A DNA stretch of 48,719 bases from Arthrobacter bambusae (GTDB lineage Bacteria > Actinomycetota > Actinomycetes > Actinomycetales > Micrococcaceae). Position numbers and translations under genes: made by a program. The notes under the pieces were generated by a model. That model made no database searches, was not told where the DNA came from, and saw nothing but the letters and a program-made list of their open reading frames with translations. Location of the stretch: NCBI RefSeq assembly GCF_022606295.1, contig NZ_JAHHZS010000032.1, positions 1 through 48,719 on the forward strand, given 5' to 3'. Below are positions 26,444 to 34,152 of this stretch, one piece after another (the stretch's first letter is position 1; the number at the start of each line of letters is the position of its first letter).

Positions 26444-27649
26444 TCAGCAGAGTCCGTTCATCGCCGCGATGCCCACCTCCCGGAGCTGTTCGAACTCCGG
26501 CTGGCCGCTCCCGTCTGTCGACTCAAGGTGCTTTTCCGTGTCGGAGGGATAGGCGAAGCTCATCGCTATCTGGCGGCTCCCGTCGCTCGTGGACAACGCG
26601 ATGCTCGCAAACCAGGTGCTGCCCCCATAGCCGTAGTAGAAACCGTTGGTGCATTCGTCATTCCAACGCTGCAACCCGAGTCCGTGGTCCTCCTGCCACA
26701 TGGTTTGCATGTCGCGGAGGGTGTCCGCCGTCAGGAGGCGGCCTTGCATGAGCGCTGCATAGAACGTGTTGATGTCGCCCACCGTCGAGATGACCCCCTC
26801 GGCGGGGGAAGCGATGAGATACTCCGGCTGCGAGGCGTTGATGCGCTCGCCGTCGATGAATTCGTAGCTCTGGATCATGTCGCGGGCATCGCGATCCGGC
26901 TCGGCTGCCAGCGAGGTGTGGCTCATTCCCAGCGGCGCGAAGATGTCCGAATTCAGGACATCGCCGAGTGGTCGGCCGCGGAGCTTTTGCAGGATCGCGG
27001 CGAGGACGAAGTAGTTGGCATCCGAGTAACGGAAGAGCTGGAAGTTTGCGTGCGCCCACGGAACCGTCCCGGCCATCCGGAGATAGTCCTGGATGCTGAA
27101 CCTCGTGTCGATGGCCTGTTTGGGCGGCATGGCCTTCAAGATGGCTTCCGGCGCATCGGGCAGGCCGGAACTGTGGTTCAGAAGGGAGCGGATGGTGACG
27201 GGGCCAGGCGGATGGTCGAGCTGCTCGAATTCCGGGAAGTATTCCGTGACGGGGTCCTCAAGGCCAAGCTTTCCTTCCTGGACCAGCTTGAGCACCGAGA
27301 CCGCCACCATCGACTGAGTGATGCCGCCGGCCTGGATCCGGTCGGTTACGGCAACGGGTTCGCCGGTTTCGACGTCTTGGCTTCCATAGGCCTGGGACCA
27401 TTCCCGACCCCGGACTTTGATCTGGACGACGACGGCCGGCGCACCCCGGTTGAGCATTTCATGCGCGAAGAAATCCGCAACAGGGGACTCAGGAAGTGCC
27501 GCCTGCGAATCGGATAGCGAAGTGTCCGCCGGGGGTTCGCTTGTCAGGGGGTAGGTGCAAGCTCCGGACACCAAGCTCAAAGCCAGGACCGCGGCGACCC
27601 GCGCTCGCCGCGACGTCCGGGAAGTCCGAGAGGCCCGCGCAGCCTCCAT
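26444..27649 (-). CDS. Beta-lactamase-fold lipoprotein with lost catalytic motifs (likely pseudoenzyme)
   Basis: A 401-residue precursor. A basic N-terminus and a hydrophobic stretch end in a lipobox-like SGAC (Cys 31). The rest matches the serine beta-lactamase/PBP4* fold (PF00144): VVVQIKVRGREWSQAYG, then VSVLKLVQEGKLGLEDPV, then TIRSLLNHSSGLPD. Where the family has catalytic SxxK the protein reads GITQ (109-112), so both Ser and Lys are absent. The YxN motif reads RYSDANYF, and the final HxG region reads YGYGGST with Tyr in place of His. It should therefore not act as an acyl-Ser hydrolase and may be a binding protein. ATG 27649 follows AGGAGG, 5 bases away. The frame is intact. Confidence 0.85.
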   Translation of the reverse strand: MEAARASRTSRTSRRARVAAVLALSLVSGACTYPLTSEPPADTSLSDSQAALPESPVADFFAHEMLNRGAPAVVVQIKVRGREWSQAYGSQDVETGEPVAVTDRIQAGGITQSMVAVSVLKLVQEGKLGLEDPVTEYFPEFEQLDHPPGPVTIRSLLNHSSGLPDAPEAILKAMPPKQAIDTRFSIQDYLRMAGTVPWAHANFQLFRYSDANYFVLAAILQKLRGRPLGDVLNSDIFAPLGMSHTSLAAEPDRDARDMIQSYEFIDGERINASQPEYLIASPAEGVISTVGDINTFYAALMQGRLLTADTLRDMQTMWQEDHGLGLQRWNDECTNGFYYGYGGSTWFASIALSTSDGSRQIAMSFAYPSDTEKHLESTDGSGQPEFEQLREVGIAAMNGLC

Positions 27650-27764
27650 GGCTGCCTCCTGAAGCAACGCTGCAGGGCAACGGCTGGGCGCCCTTGCCCC
27701 CTAGCTTCGATCGTCCTCTTCCCAAGCGAGGGGGTCAACGCCGAGAACGCAGGTGCCCCCCAAA

Positions 27765-27830
27765 CCCAACTGACTCGCAGTAGTTGTCGTTATGAGCGCT
27801 CATAACGACATTAACTGCGAGCCAGTTGGG
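27765..27830. repeat. 66-bp dispersed palindrome, copy 1
   Basis: Outer arms CCCAACTGACTCGC and GCGAGCCAGTTGGG (one mismatch) enclose an inner perfect palindrome with arms TGTCGTTATGAGC and its complement. It begins 19 bp past the allE stop. It is the same element as those at 35723-35790 and 47434-47499. It could act as a terminator or mRNA-end structure, but copies 1-3 lack U tracts. Confidence 0.9.
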
Positions 27831-27849
27831 GAAGCCGGAAGGACGAGTC

Positions 27850-28665
27850 CTAGGTCAGTTTGATCTGCCGGTTCATGTCCTTGTACAGCAAATAACGGAA
27901 CTGGCCCGGACCGCCGGCGTAGCAGGCCTGCGGGCAGAAGGCGCGGAGCCACATGAAGTCGCCGGCTTCCACTTCCACCCAGTCATTGTTGAGCAGGTAC
28001 ATGGCTTTGCCCTCAAGCACGTAGAGGCCGTGCTCCATGACGTGGGTCTCCGGGAACGGGATGACCCCGCCCGGCTGGAACGTCACAATGTTCACCTGCA
28101 TGTCGTGGGCCAGGTCGCTGGAATCCGTGAAGCGGGTGGTCTTCCAGGCGCCATCGGTGTCCGGCATCGCGGTGGGTTCCACCTCGGCATCACTCGTTAC
28201 GAAGGACTTTGCCTCGTAACCCTCAAGCCGTTCGTAGGCCTTGCGGATCCATTGGAAGGAGACGATGTCGTCGGAGACGTTTTCCAGGCCCCAGGAGGCA
28301 CCGGCGGCGAGGTAGGCATAACCGCCCTCCTCGAGCTCGTGCAGTTCGCCGTCGAGAGTCAGGTTGACCTTGCCCTTGGTGACGAAGACGACGCCTTCGA
28401 CGCCGGCCTCGAACTCGGCCTTGGGAGCGCCGCCTCCCGGGCCGATCTCAACGATCAACTGAGAGAACGTGGTGGCGAATCCGGAAATGGGGCGGGCCAG
28501 GATCCAGGAACGGGTGTTGGAGAAGCCCGGCAGGGTGCTGGTCACGATGTCCGTCATGACACCCTTGGGGATCACGGTGTAGGCCTCGGTGACGATGGCC
28601 CGTTCCGTGGTGAGGTGGGTCTGCGGCGGCAGCCCGCCCTGGGGGTAGTAGTACTTTCCCATCAT
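27850..28665 (-). CDS. allE: (S)-ureidoglycine aminohydrolase
   Basis: A 271-residue bicupin. The first cupin is at about residues 55-125 (EFEAGVEGVVFVTKGKVNLT, then GGYAYLAAGASWGLEN). The second is at about 180-255 (PFPETHVMEHGLYVLEGKAM, then EAGDFMWLRAFCPQACYAGG). The motifs HVMEHG and FCPQACY, with metal-binding His/Glu, match AllE/YlbA, a manganese enzyme that converts (S)-ureidoglycine to (S)-ureidoglycolate and ammonia. ATG 28665 or the next ATG 28662 follows AAGGA. It is the last gene of the four-gene operon with malic enzyme, malate synthase and the CitE-like lyase, and starts 7 nt after the lyase stop. No allantoate amidohydrolase, which makes its substrate, is in the window. Confidence 0.92.
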   Translation of the reverse strand: MMGKYYYPQGGLPPQTHLTTERAIVTEAYTVIPKGVMTDIVTSTLPGFSNTRSWILARPISGFATTFSQLIVEIGPGGGAPKAEFEAGVEGVVFVTKGKVNLTLDGELHELEEGGYAYLAAGASWGLENVSDDIVSFQWIRKAYERLEGYEAKSFVTSDAEVEPTAMPDTDGAWKTTRFTDSSDLAHDMQVNIVTFQPGGVIPFPETHVMEHGLYVLEGKAMYLLNNDWVEVEAGDFMWLRAFCPQACYAGGPGQFRYLLYKDMNRQIKLT

Positions 28666-28672
28666 TGGATCC

Positions 28673-29941
28673 TTACTTGGAGGTGGTGTGTGCGAGCCGC
28701 GGATGCGCCAGTGCAGTCAGCCGGGGGAGTTCGACGCCGGCAAGCGCCAGCACTTCTTCGGAACCCACCGCTCCGCATTGGACGCCGCGCAGGACGAAGG
28801 CGGCCAGGGCGCGGGCGGTGGCGGGTTCGTCCATGACGCCGCCTTCGGTACGCTCCACGTAGTTGCGGAGGCGGGCCGCGGCGGCAGGCAGGCCCTCGCG
28901 GTAGAAGGCGTACGTTGCCGCGAAGCGACTCGGCAACTGGGCAGCGTGCAGGTCCCAGCCCTGGTAATAGCCGCGTTCAAGGGAGCGGCGGACCAAACGA
29001 CCGTGCAGCTTCCACGCGTTTTCCACGTTGTCCCCCACAGGGATGATGTTGGTGGAGCCGTCGGAGAGCCGGATGCCCGTTCCCGCGACGGCCAGCTGCA
29101 TGACTTCCTTGGCGAAATCGGCCACCGGGTGCTCCATGGACTGGTACTCCGCGGAAATCTGCAGCGAAGCGGAGTAGTCGTAGGTGCCGTAATGCAATGC
29201 GCTGATACGGCCCGGAACTGCGTGCGGAAGCCGGGCAACGGGGGAGGTCCCCTCCGGGCCGAGGATCAGCTGCGGCGTTTCCACCTGGACTTCGAAACGG
29301 AGCCGGCCCGCCGGAAGGGAGTGGATCTCTTCCAACCGGGACACTGCGAAGTCCATCGCCTGTACCTGGGCCACTGTGGTGACCTTCGGCAGTGTCAGGA
29401 TAAGACCCTCGGGCAGTTCCCCGGCGGAGGCCAGCGTGGAGACGAACAGGTCAAGGGTCTTCAGGCCACGTGCCCGGGTGGGGGCCTCGAAGCATTTGAA
29501 GCGGATGCCGATGAACGGCGGGGCGGAACCCGCGGAAACGGCTTCGCTGACAGCCTGGGCCGCCGCTACGGCCGCGACGTCTTCCGCTTCGTCACCGCGG
29601 TCGCCGTAGCCGTCCTCGAAGTCGAGGCGCAAGTCCTCGATCGGTTCGCTGCGCAACTTGGCAGCCACACGGGTGGCGACGGCGGCAGCCAGTTCAGGCT
29701 CCTGGCCCAGAAGCGTGCCGAGCCTTTCGAGACCGCCGTGGGCCTCCGCCGTCGTGATCGCCTGAGCGCCCCATTCTGCGGAGAGCGACGGCGTGAAACG
29801 GTCCGCCGGGACGTACACGGTGTGCACGGGCTGGCGGGTGCCGTCGTCGCCAGGGTAGTTGCGTTCCAGCAGCTGGTCGGTCGCGGCCAGCTGGGAGTCT
29901 ATCGCGGCGAGATCGGCCGCCGAGAAGGAGGATGCGGCCAT
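28673..29941 (-). CDS. HpcH/HpaI aldolase - citrate lyase-like protein (DUF6986 type)
   Basis: A 422-residue protein of the HpcH/CitE (malyl-CoA lyase) fold. The first metal-site region is LRLDFEDGYGDRGDEAEDV near residue 105, IGIRFKCFE provides the Arg strand, and FEVQVETPQLIL near 220 provides the metal-binding Glu. Family members cleave or form C-C bonds, often using glyoxylate. It is longer than CitE (about 300) and belongs to a lesser-known group. It lies 2 nt downstream of malate synthase and 7 nt upstream of allE, so it must act on the same carbon flow. A role on a glyoxylate-derived or ureido substrate is inferred from position only. Confidence 0.75.
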   Translation of the reverse strand: MAASSFSAADLAAIDSQLAATDQLLERNYPGDDGTRQPVHTVYVPADRFTPSLSAEWGAQAITTAEAHGGLERLGTLLGQEPELAAAVATRVAAKLRSEPIEDLRLDFEDGYGDRGDEAEDVAAVAAAQAVSEAVSAGSAPPFIGIRFKCFEAPTRARGLKTLDLFVSTLASAGELPEGLILTLPKVTTVAQVQAMDFAVSRLEEIHSLPAGRLRFEVQVETPQLILGPEGTSPVARLPHAVPGRISALHYGTYDYSASLQISAEYQSMEHPVADFAKEVMQLAVAGTGIRLSDGSTNIIPVGDNVENAWKLHGRLVRRSLERGYYQGWDLHAAQLPSRFAATYAFYREGLPAAAARLRNYVERTEGGVMDEPATARALAAFVLRGVQCGAVGSEEVLALAGVELPRLTALAHPRLAHTTSK

Positions 29942-29943
29942 TC

Positions 29944-31539
29944 CTACACCAGCTCGTAGGCGGGAGTGGTGAGGAAGTCCGTGTAGTCCTCGGACAGGCA
30001 GATGTCCGCGATCAGGCGGCTGGCCGGCTCGTAGAACTTCCCGAAGGTCTCGGCGTCGACCTCGCTGCGCAGGCGGTCGGTCTCTTCGCCCAGGATCTTG
30101 GTCACCAGTTCGCGGGTGACCGTGTTGCCGGTGTCAGCCAGGACGGACTTGTTGCGGATCTGCTGCCACACCTGGGACCGGGAGATTTCCGCGGTGGCGG
30201 CGTCTTCCATGAGGTTGTGGATGGCAACGGCGCCGCTGCCGGAGAGCCACACGGCGGTGTACGCGACGGCGACATAGAGGTTCAAGCGAAGCCCCGCCTC
30301 GGTCACGTGGCCACCGGCGGAGGAAATGTCCAGCAGTTGCTCGGCGGTCACGGAAACCTCGGGTCGCTGCTTGTCCAGCTGGTTCGGCTTCTCGCCCAGC
30401 ACCGAGTCGAACACTTCGCGGCACGTGGAGACGAGGTCCGGGTGGGCCACCCAGGAACCATCGAAGCCGTCGTTGGCCTCGCGGGTCTTGTCCGCGCGGA
30501 CCTTCTCGAACGCCTGGGCAGTAACCTCGGGCTCGCGGCGGTTCGGGATGACGGCAGCCATGCCGCCCATGGCGAAAGCGCCGCGCTTGTGGCAGGTCTT
30601 GACCAGCAGTTCCGTGTAGGCGCGCATGAACGGGGCCGTCATGACCACGGACGCACGGTCCGGCAGGATGAAGGACTCGCCGGCGTCGCGGAAGTACTTC
30701 ACGATGCTGAAAAGGTAGTCCCAACGGCCGGCGTTCAGGCCGGACGCGTGGTCCCGCAGTTCGTAGAGGAACTCGTCCATTTCGAAGGCGGCCGGGATGG
30801 TTTCGATCAGCATCGTGGCGCGGACGCTGCCCTGCGGGATGCCGAGGTAGTCCTGGGCGAAGACGAAGACGTCGTTCCACAGCCTGGCCTCGAGGTGGCT
30901 TTCCATCTTGGGCAGGTAGTAGTACGGGCCGTGGCCGTTGAGCAGGAGCTGCTTGGCCACGTGGAAGAAGTGCAGGCCGAAGTCCACCAGCGCACCCACG
31001 GTGGGTTCGCCGTCGAGCAGCAGGTGCCGTTCGTCCATGTGCCAGCCGCGGGGGCGGGCGACGACGACGGCGAGCGGCGCGTCCGTGCGGAGCCGGTATT
31101 CCTTGCCCTCCGGGGAGGTGTAGCTCAGGGTGCCCTGGGCGGCGTCGCGGAGGTTCAGGATGGCATCGATGACGTTCGCCCACGTCGGCGTGCTGGCGTC
31201 TTCGAGGTCGGCGAGCCATACCTTGGCGCCGGAGTTCAGGGCGTTGATGGCCATCTTGGCAGGGGAGGCCGGGCCGGTCATCTCGACCCGGCGGTCCTGC
31301 AATGCCTTGGGTGCTTCGGCGACCTTCCAGTCGCCGTCGCGGATGTCCTGCGTTTCGGGCAGGAAGTCGAGGCGGCCGGTACGGGCCACTTCTTCGCGCT
31401 TGGCGACGCGGGCCGCGAGGAGTTCGGTGCGGGTGCCCGCGAAACGGCGGTGCAGTTCCTCCACGAAGGCCAGCGCCTTGGGAGTCAGGATCTCCTCGGC
31501 TCGTTCGATCGGCCGGGGGTCTGTGACTGTGAGAGCCAT
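29944..31539 (-). CDS. aceB: Malate synthase A
   Basis: A 531-residue cytoplasmic enzyme that condenses glyoxylate with acetyl-CoA to malate. Its length and motifs match malate synthase A: AINALNSGAKVWLADLEDAS, ARPRGWHMDERHLLLDGEPT, YYYLPKMESHLEARLWNDVF with the metal Glu, ATMLIETIPAAFEMDEFLYE, and LNAGRWDYLFSIVKYF. It follows the malic enzyme by 14 nt and precedes the CitE-like lyase by 2 nt. The operon has no isocitrate lyase, so the glyoxylate presumably comes from ureidoglycolate made during purine degradation. An IclR protein encoded divergently upstream probably regulates it. Confidence 0.95.
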   Translation of the reverse strand: MALTVTDPRPIERAEEILTPKALAFVEELHRRFAGTRTELLAARVAKREEVARTGRLDFLPETQDIRDGDWKVAEAPKALQDRRVEMTGPASPAKMAINALNSGAKVWLADLEDASTPTWANVIDAILNLRDAAQGTLSYTSPEGKEYRLRTDAPLAVVVARPRGWHMDERHLLLDGEPTVGALVDFGLHFFHVAKQLLLNGHGPYYYLPKMESHLEARLWNDVFVFAQDYLGIPQGSVRATMLIETIPAAFEMDEFLYELRDHASGLNAGRWDYLFSIVKYFRDAGESFILPDRASVVMTAPFMRAYTELLVKTCHKRGAFAMGGMAAVIPNRREPEVTAQAFEKVRADKTREANDGFDGSWVAHPDLVSTCREVFDSVLGEKPNQLDKQRPEVSVTAEQLLDISSAGGHVTEAGLRLNLYVAVAYTAVWLSGSGAVAIHNLMEDAATAEISRSQVWQQIRNKSVLADTGNTVTRELVTKILGEETDRLRSEVDAETFGKFYEPASRLIADICLSEDYTDFLTTPAYELV

Positions 31540-31553
31540 GGGATGGTCCTTTC

Positions 31554-32978
31554 CTAGAGAGCGCTGGTGGCCTGCGTTTGCTGCTGCCGCGCGTTTGCCG
31601 CGTTGGCTGCATTGGCTACGGCTGCGGCGACGTCGGCTGCAACGTGGGGGTCGAAGACGCTGGGGATAATGTAGCTCGCATTCAGTTCATCATCTGCGAC
31701 CCGGTTGGCGATAGCCTCTGCGGCGGCCACGAGCATTTCCGGGATGATGTCCGATGCTCCGGCGTCGAGCAGTCCGCGGAAGAAGCCCGGGAAGGCCAGC
31801 ACGTTGTTGATCTGGTTGGGGAAGTCGCTCCGGCCTGTGGCGACCACGGCTGCGTGCTTGGACGCGATCACCGGGTCGATTTCCGGGGTCGGGTTGGCCA
31901 TGGCGAACACGATTGCGTCCTCGGCCATCGAGGCGACCTGCTCTTCGCCGATAACGTGCGGTGCGCTGACGCCGATGAACACGTCGGCACCCTTGAGGGC
32001 TTCGTGCAGCGTGCCGGAGAAGCCGGCCTCGTTGGTGTTCGCCGCAATCCAGGAACGGTGCTCGTCGTCGTACTTTTCGCCTGAGTGGATGGCGCCGGAG
32101 CGGCCTGCGGCGACGATGTGCTGCGCGCCCTGGGCCTTGAGGAGCTGGATGATCGCCGAGCCGGCAGCACCGACGCCGGAAACCACAATCTTGACCTCGG
32201 ACAGCTTCTTGTCGACGACGCGCAATGCGTTGACGAGGGCCGCGAGGGTGACAATCGCGGTTCCGTGCTGGTCGTCGTGGAAGACGGGGATGTCCAGCTC
32301 GTCGCGGAGCCGCTTCTCGATTTCGAAGCAGCGCGGGGCTGCGATGTCTTCAAGGTTGATACCCCCGTAGACGGGGGCCATGGCCTTGGCGATCATGATG
32401 ATTTCTTCAGTGTCCTGGGTGTCCAGGCAGACCGGCCAGGCATCGACGTTGGCGAACTGCTTGAACAGTGCGGCCTTGCCCTCCATGACAGGCAGCGCCG
32501 CGGCAGGGCCGATGTTGCCCAGGCCAAGGACGGCCGAACCGTCGGTGAGGACGGCGATCGTGTTGCGCTTGACCGTCAGGTTGCGTGCAGCGGCCGGGTC
32601 CTCGGCGATGGCGAGGCAAACGCGTGCGACGCCGGGGGTGTAGGCGCGCGAAAGGTCGTCGCGGTTGCGCAGGGCCACCTTCGGGACGACCTCGAGCTTG
32701 CCGCCCAGGTGCATGAGGAAAGTGCGGTCCGAGACGTGCTGGACCGTGACGCCGTCGAGCGCGTTGAGGGCGTCCTTGACGCGGTTGGCGTGGTCTTCGT
32801 CCGTGGTGTTGCAGGTGACGTCGACAACCAGGGTGTCGTGGTGCGACTCGGTCACATCCAGTGCGGTGACGGCTGCGCCGGCAGCGCCGACGGCTGCGGC
32901 CAGCTCGCTCGTAGCAGTGAAGCTCGACGGCGCGGCGACGCGCAGGGTGATCGAATTTCCGGGGCTCGGGTTCGCCAT
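31554..32978 (-). CDS. NAD(P)-dependent malic enzyme with N-terminal ACT-like domain
   Basis: A 474-residue enzyme. Residues about 8-80 form an ACT-like regulatory domain (TLRVAAPSSFTATSELAAAV). Catalytic regions follow: YTPGVARVCLAIAEDP with the Tyr, LTDGSAVLGLGNIGP, VFHDDQHGTAIVTLAAL for metal and substrate, and VVSGVGAAGSAIIQLL for NAD(P). It decarboxylates malate to pyruvate. The C-terminal tail is Ala-rich. It is the first gene of the operon malic enzyme - aceB - CitE-like - allE; it would drain the malate made from glyoxylate. A promoter is visible at 33045-33073. Confidence 0.93.
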   Translation of the reverse strand: MANPSPGNSITLRVAAPSSFTATSELAAAVGAAGAAVTALDVTESHHDTLVVDVTCNTTDEDHANRVKDALNALDGVTVQHVSDRTFLMHLGGKLEVVPKVALRNRDDLSRAYTPGVARVCLAIAEDPAAARNLTVKRNTIAVLTDGSAVLGLGNIGPAAALPVMEGKAALFKQFANVDAWPVCLDTQDTEEIIMIAKAMAPVYGGINLEDIAAPRCFEIEKRLRDELDIPVFHDDQHGTAIVTLAALVNALRVVDKKLSEVKIVVSGVGAAGSAIIQLLKAQGAQHIVAAGRSGAIHSGEKYDDEHRSWIAANTNEAGFSGTLHEALKGADVFIGVSAPHVIGEEQVASMAEDAIVFAMANPTPEIDPVIASKHAAVVATGRSDFPNQINNVLAFPGFFRGLLDAGASDIIPEMLVAAAEAIANRVADDELNASYIIPSVFDPHVAADVAAAVANAANAANARQQQTQATSAL

Positions 32979-33044
32979 TGAATTTCCTCCTCGTACAAGG
33001 CCCGTGACGGGCCTCCGCTCAAACTGAATGTTTTCGTATTATGG

Positions 33045-33073
33045 ATATTATTATCTACAAAGTGGAAACACAA
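33045..33073 (-). promoter_or_regulatory. Promoter of the malic enzyme-aceB-allE operon
   Basis: On the minus strand, TTGTGT (33073-33068) and TAATAT (33050-33045) are separated by 17 bases, a good sigma-A promoter 67 bp upstream of the malic-enzyme start. The spacer holds a degenerate TTYCA-N5-TGGAA-like half-site pair (33053-33067) that could bind the divergent IclR protein. Confidence 0.55.
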
Positions 33074-33189
33074 GCCCCGCTTGGTGAGCGAGCATTCCGG
33101 CGTCGCGTGCTGTATCTTGAGTGTTCTAAGCAATTCTTTTCACGATGCGGATAAGAGTTGTCGGATTCCGAGCCATAGGAGACAACGGA

Positions 33190-33945
33190 ATGGCTGAAAA
33201 GCCCTCGGGAGGCGTGCAGTCCGTCGAGCGCGTCTTCGAACTGCTGGAACTCATCACCGACGCCGGCGGAGACGTCACGTTGAGCGAACTGTCGTCGTCG
33301 ACGGACCTGCCGCTCCCCACCATCCACCGCCTGCTGCGCACCTTGGTGTCCCTCGGCTACATCCGGCAGCTGCCCAATCGTCGTTACGCGCTGGGCCCCC
33401 GCCTCATCCGGCTTGGCGAAGGCGCCAACAAGCAACTCGGAGCCTTGGCCCGCCCCCAGCTGAAGTCCCTCGTGGACCGGCTCGGCGAAACGTCCAACAT
33501 GGCCGTGCTGGATTCCGACATGGTCATTTACGTGGCCCAGGTTCCGTCGTTGCACTCGATGCGCATGTTCACCGAGGTGGGCCGCCGCGCACACACGCAC
33601 GACACCGGCGTCGGGAAGGCTATCCTGGCCCAGCTCGACGACGAGGTGGTCCGCGGGATCGTGGCCCGCACGGGAATGCCGACCCCCACGGCCAAGAGCA
33701 TCGGGGACATCGACTCCCTGCTCGCCGATCTCGACCGGATCCGCGAACGAGGCTACTCGATCGACGAAGAAGAGCAGGAGATCGGCGTCCGTTGCTTCGC
33801 GATGGCCGTCCCCAACGCTCCGACGCCTACCGCCATTTCCGTGTCCGGACCGGTGTCCCGCGTGGACCAGCACTTTGCCGACCGCGCCGTGCCGCTCCTG
33901 CGCGAGGCAGCCCTGGCAATCTCGGCCGAGCTGAACCAGAACTAA
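33190..33945 (+). CDS. IclR-family regulator (AllR-like)
   Basis: A 252-residue regulator. The N-terminal winged helix is clear: GGDVTLSELSSSTDLPLPTI then HRLLRTLVSLGYIRQL. The effector domain has VAQVPSLHSMRMFTEVGRRA, HDTGVGKAILAQL and YSIDEEEQEIGVRCFAMAVP, matching IclR effector-binding motifs. AllR-type IclR proteins bind glyoxylate or allantoin and repress purine and glyoxylate genes, consistent with the divergent malate synthase-allE operon. ATG 33190 follows AGGAG; the frame is open to 33145 without a ribosome site. It probably represses the operon and itself. Confidence 0.88.
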   Translation: MAEKPSGGVQSVERVFELLELITDAGGDVTLSELSSSTDLPLPTIHRLLRTLVSLGYIRQLPNRRYALGPRLIRLGEGANKQLGALARPQLKSLVDRLGETSNMAVLDSDMVIYVAQVPSLHSMRMFTEVGRRAHTHDTGVGKAILAQLDDEVVRGIVARTGMPTPTAKSIGDIDSLLADLDRIRERGYSIDEEEQEIGVRCFAMAVPNAPTPTAISVSGPVSRVDQHFADRAVPLLREAALAISAELNQN

Positions 33946-33954
33946 CCCGTCCCG

Positions 33955-34140
33955 GACGCTCGCTCGCTCACCTATGTGGGGGTTCGGGCGGACGCTCGCT
34001 CACCTACGCTCGTTGAACAAGTTGCATCAACACAACTGCTCCCCGGAAATCGGAACTGAAATTCTCAGTCCAACTTCCGGGGAGCAGTTCTTCATGTGAG
34101 CGAGGGTCTCAAAAACAGTCCATATACGTGAGCGGGCGTC
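33955..34140. repeat. Nested palindromic intergenic element
   Basis: Two direct copies of GACGCTCGCTCAC-CTA-type sequence (33955-33974 with an extra CGCT, and 33991-34006) lie left of a perfect 15-bp-arm hairpin (AACTGCTCCCCGGAA, 34034-34048, with 34075-34089). Two near-complementary copies lie right (34096-34108 and 34128-34140, one mismatch each). The whole can fold as a compound hairpin. It fills nearly all of the gap between the convergent iclR-type and permease genes, and may terminate both. Confidence 0.8.
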
Positions 34141-34152
34141 GGAGGAGGGCCG

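Noticed and set aside
29932..31557. Long plus-strand ORFs antisense to malate synthase and other genes
   Set aside because: They are shadows of strongly G/C3-biased genes on the other strand, with low-complexity Arg/Gly/Val-rich translations and no initiation sites.
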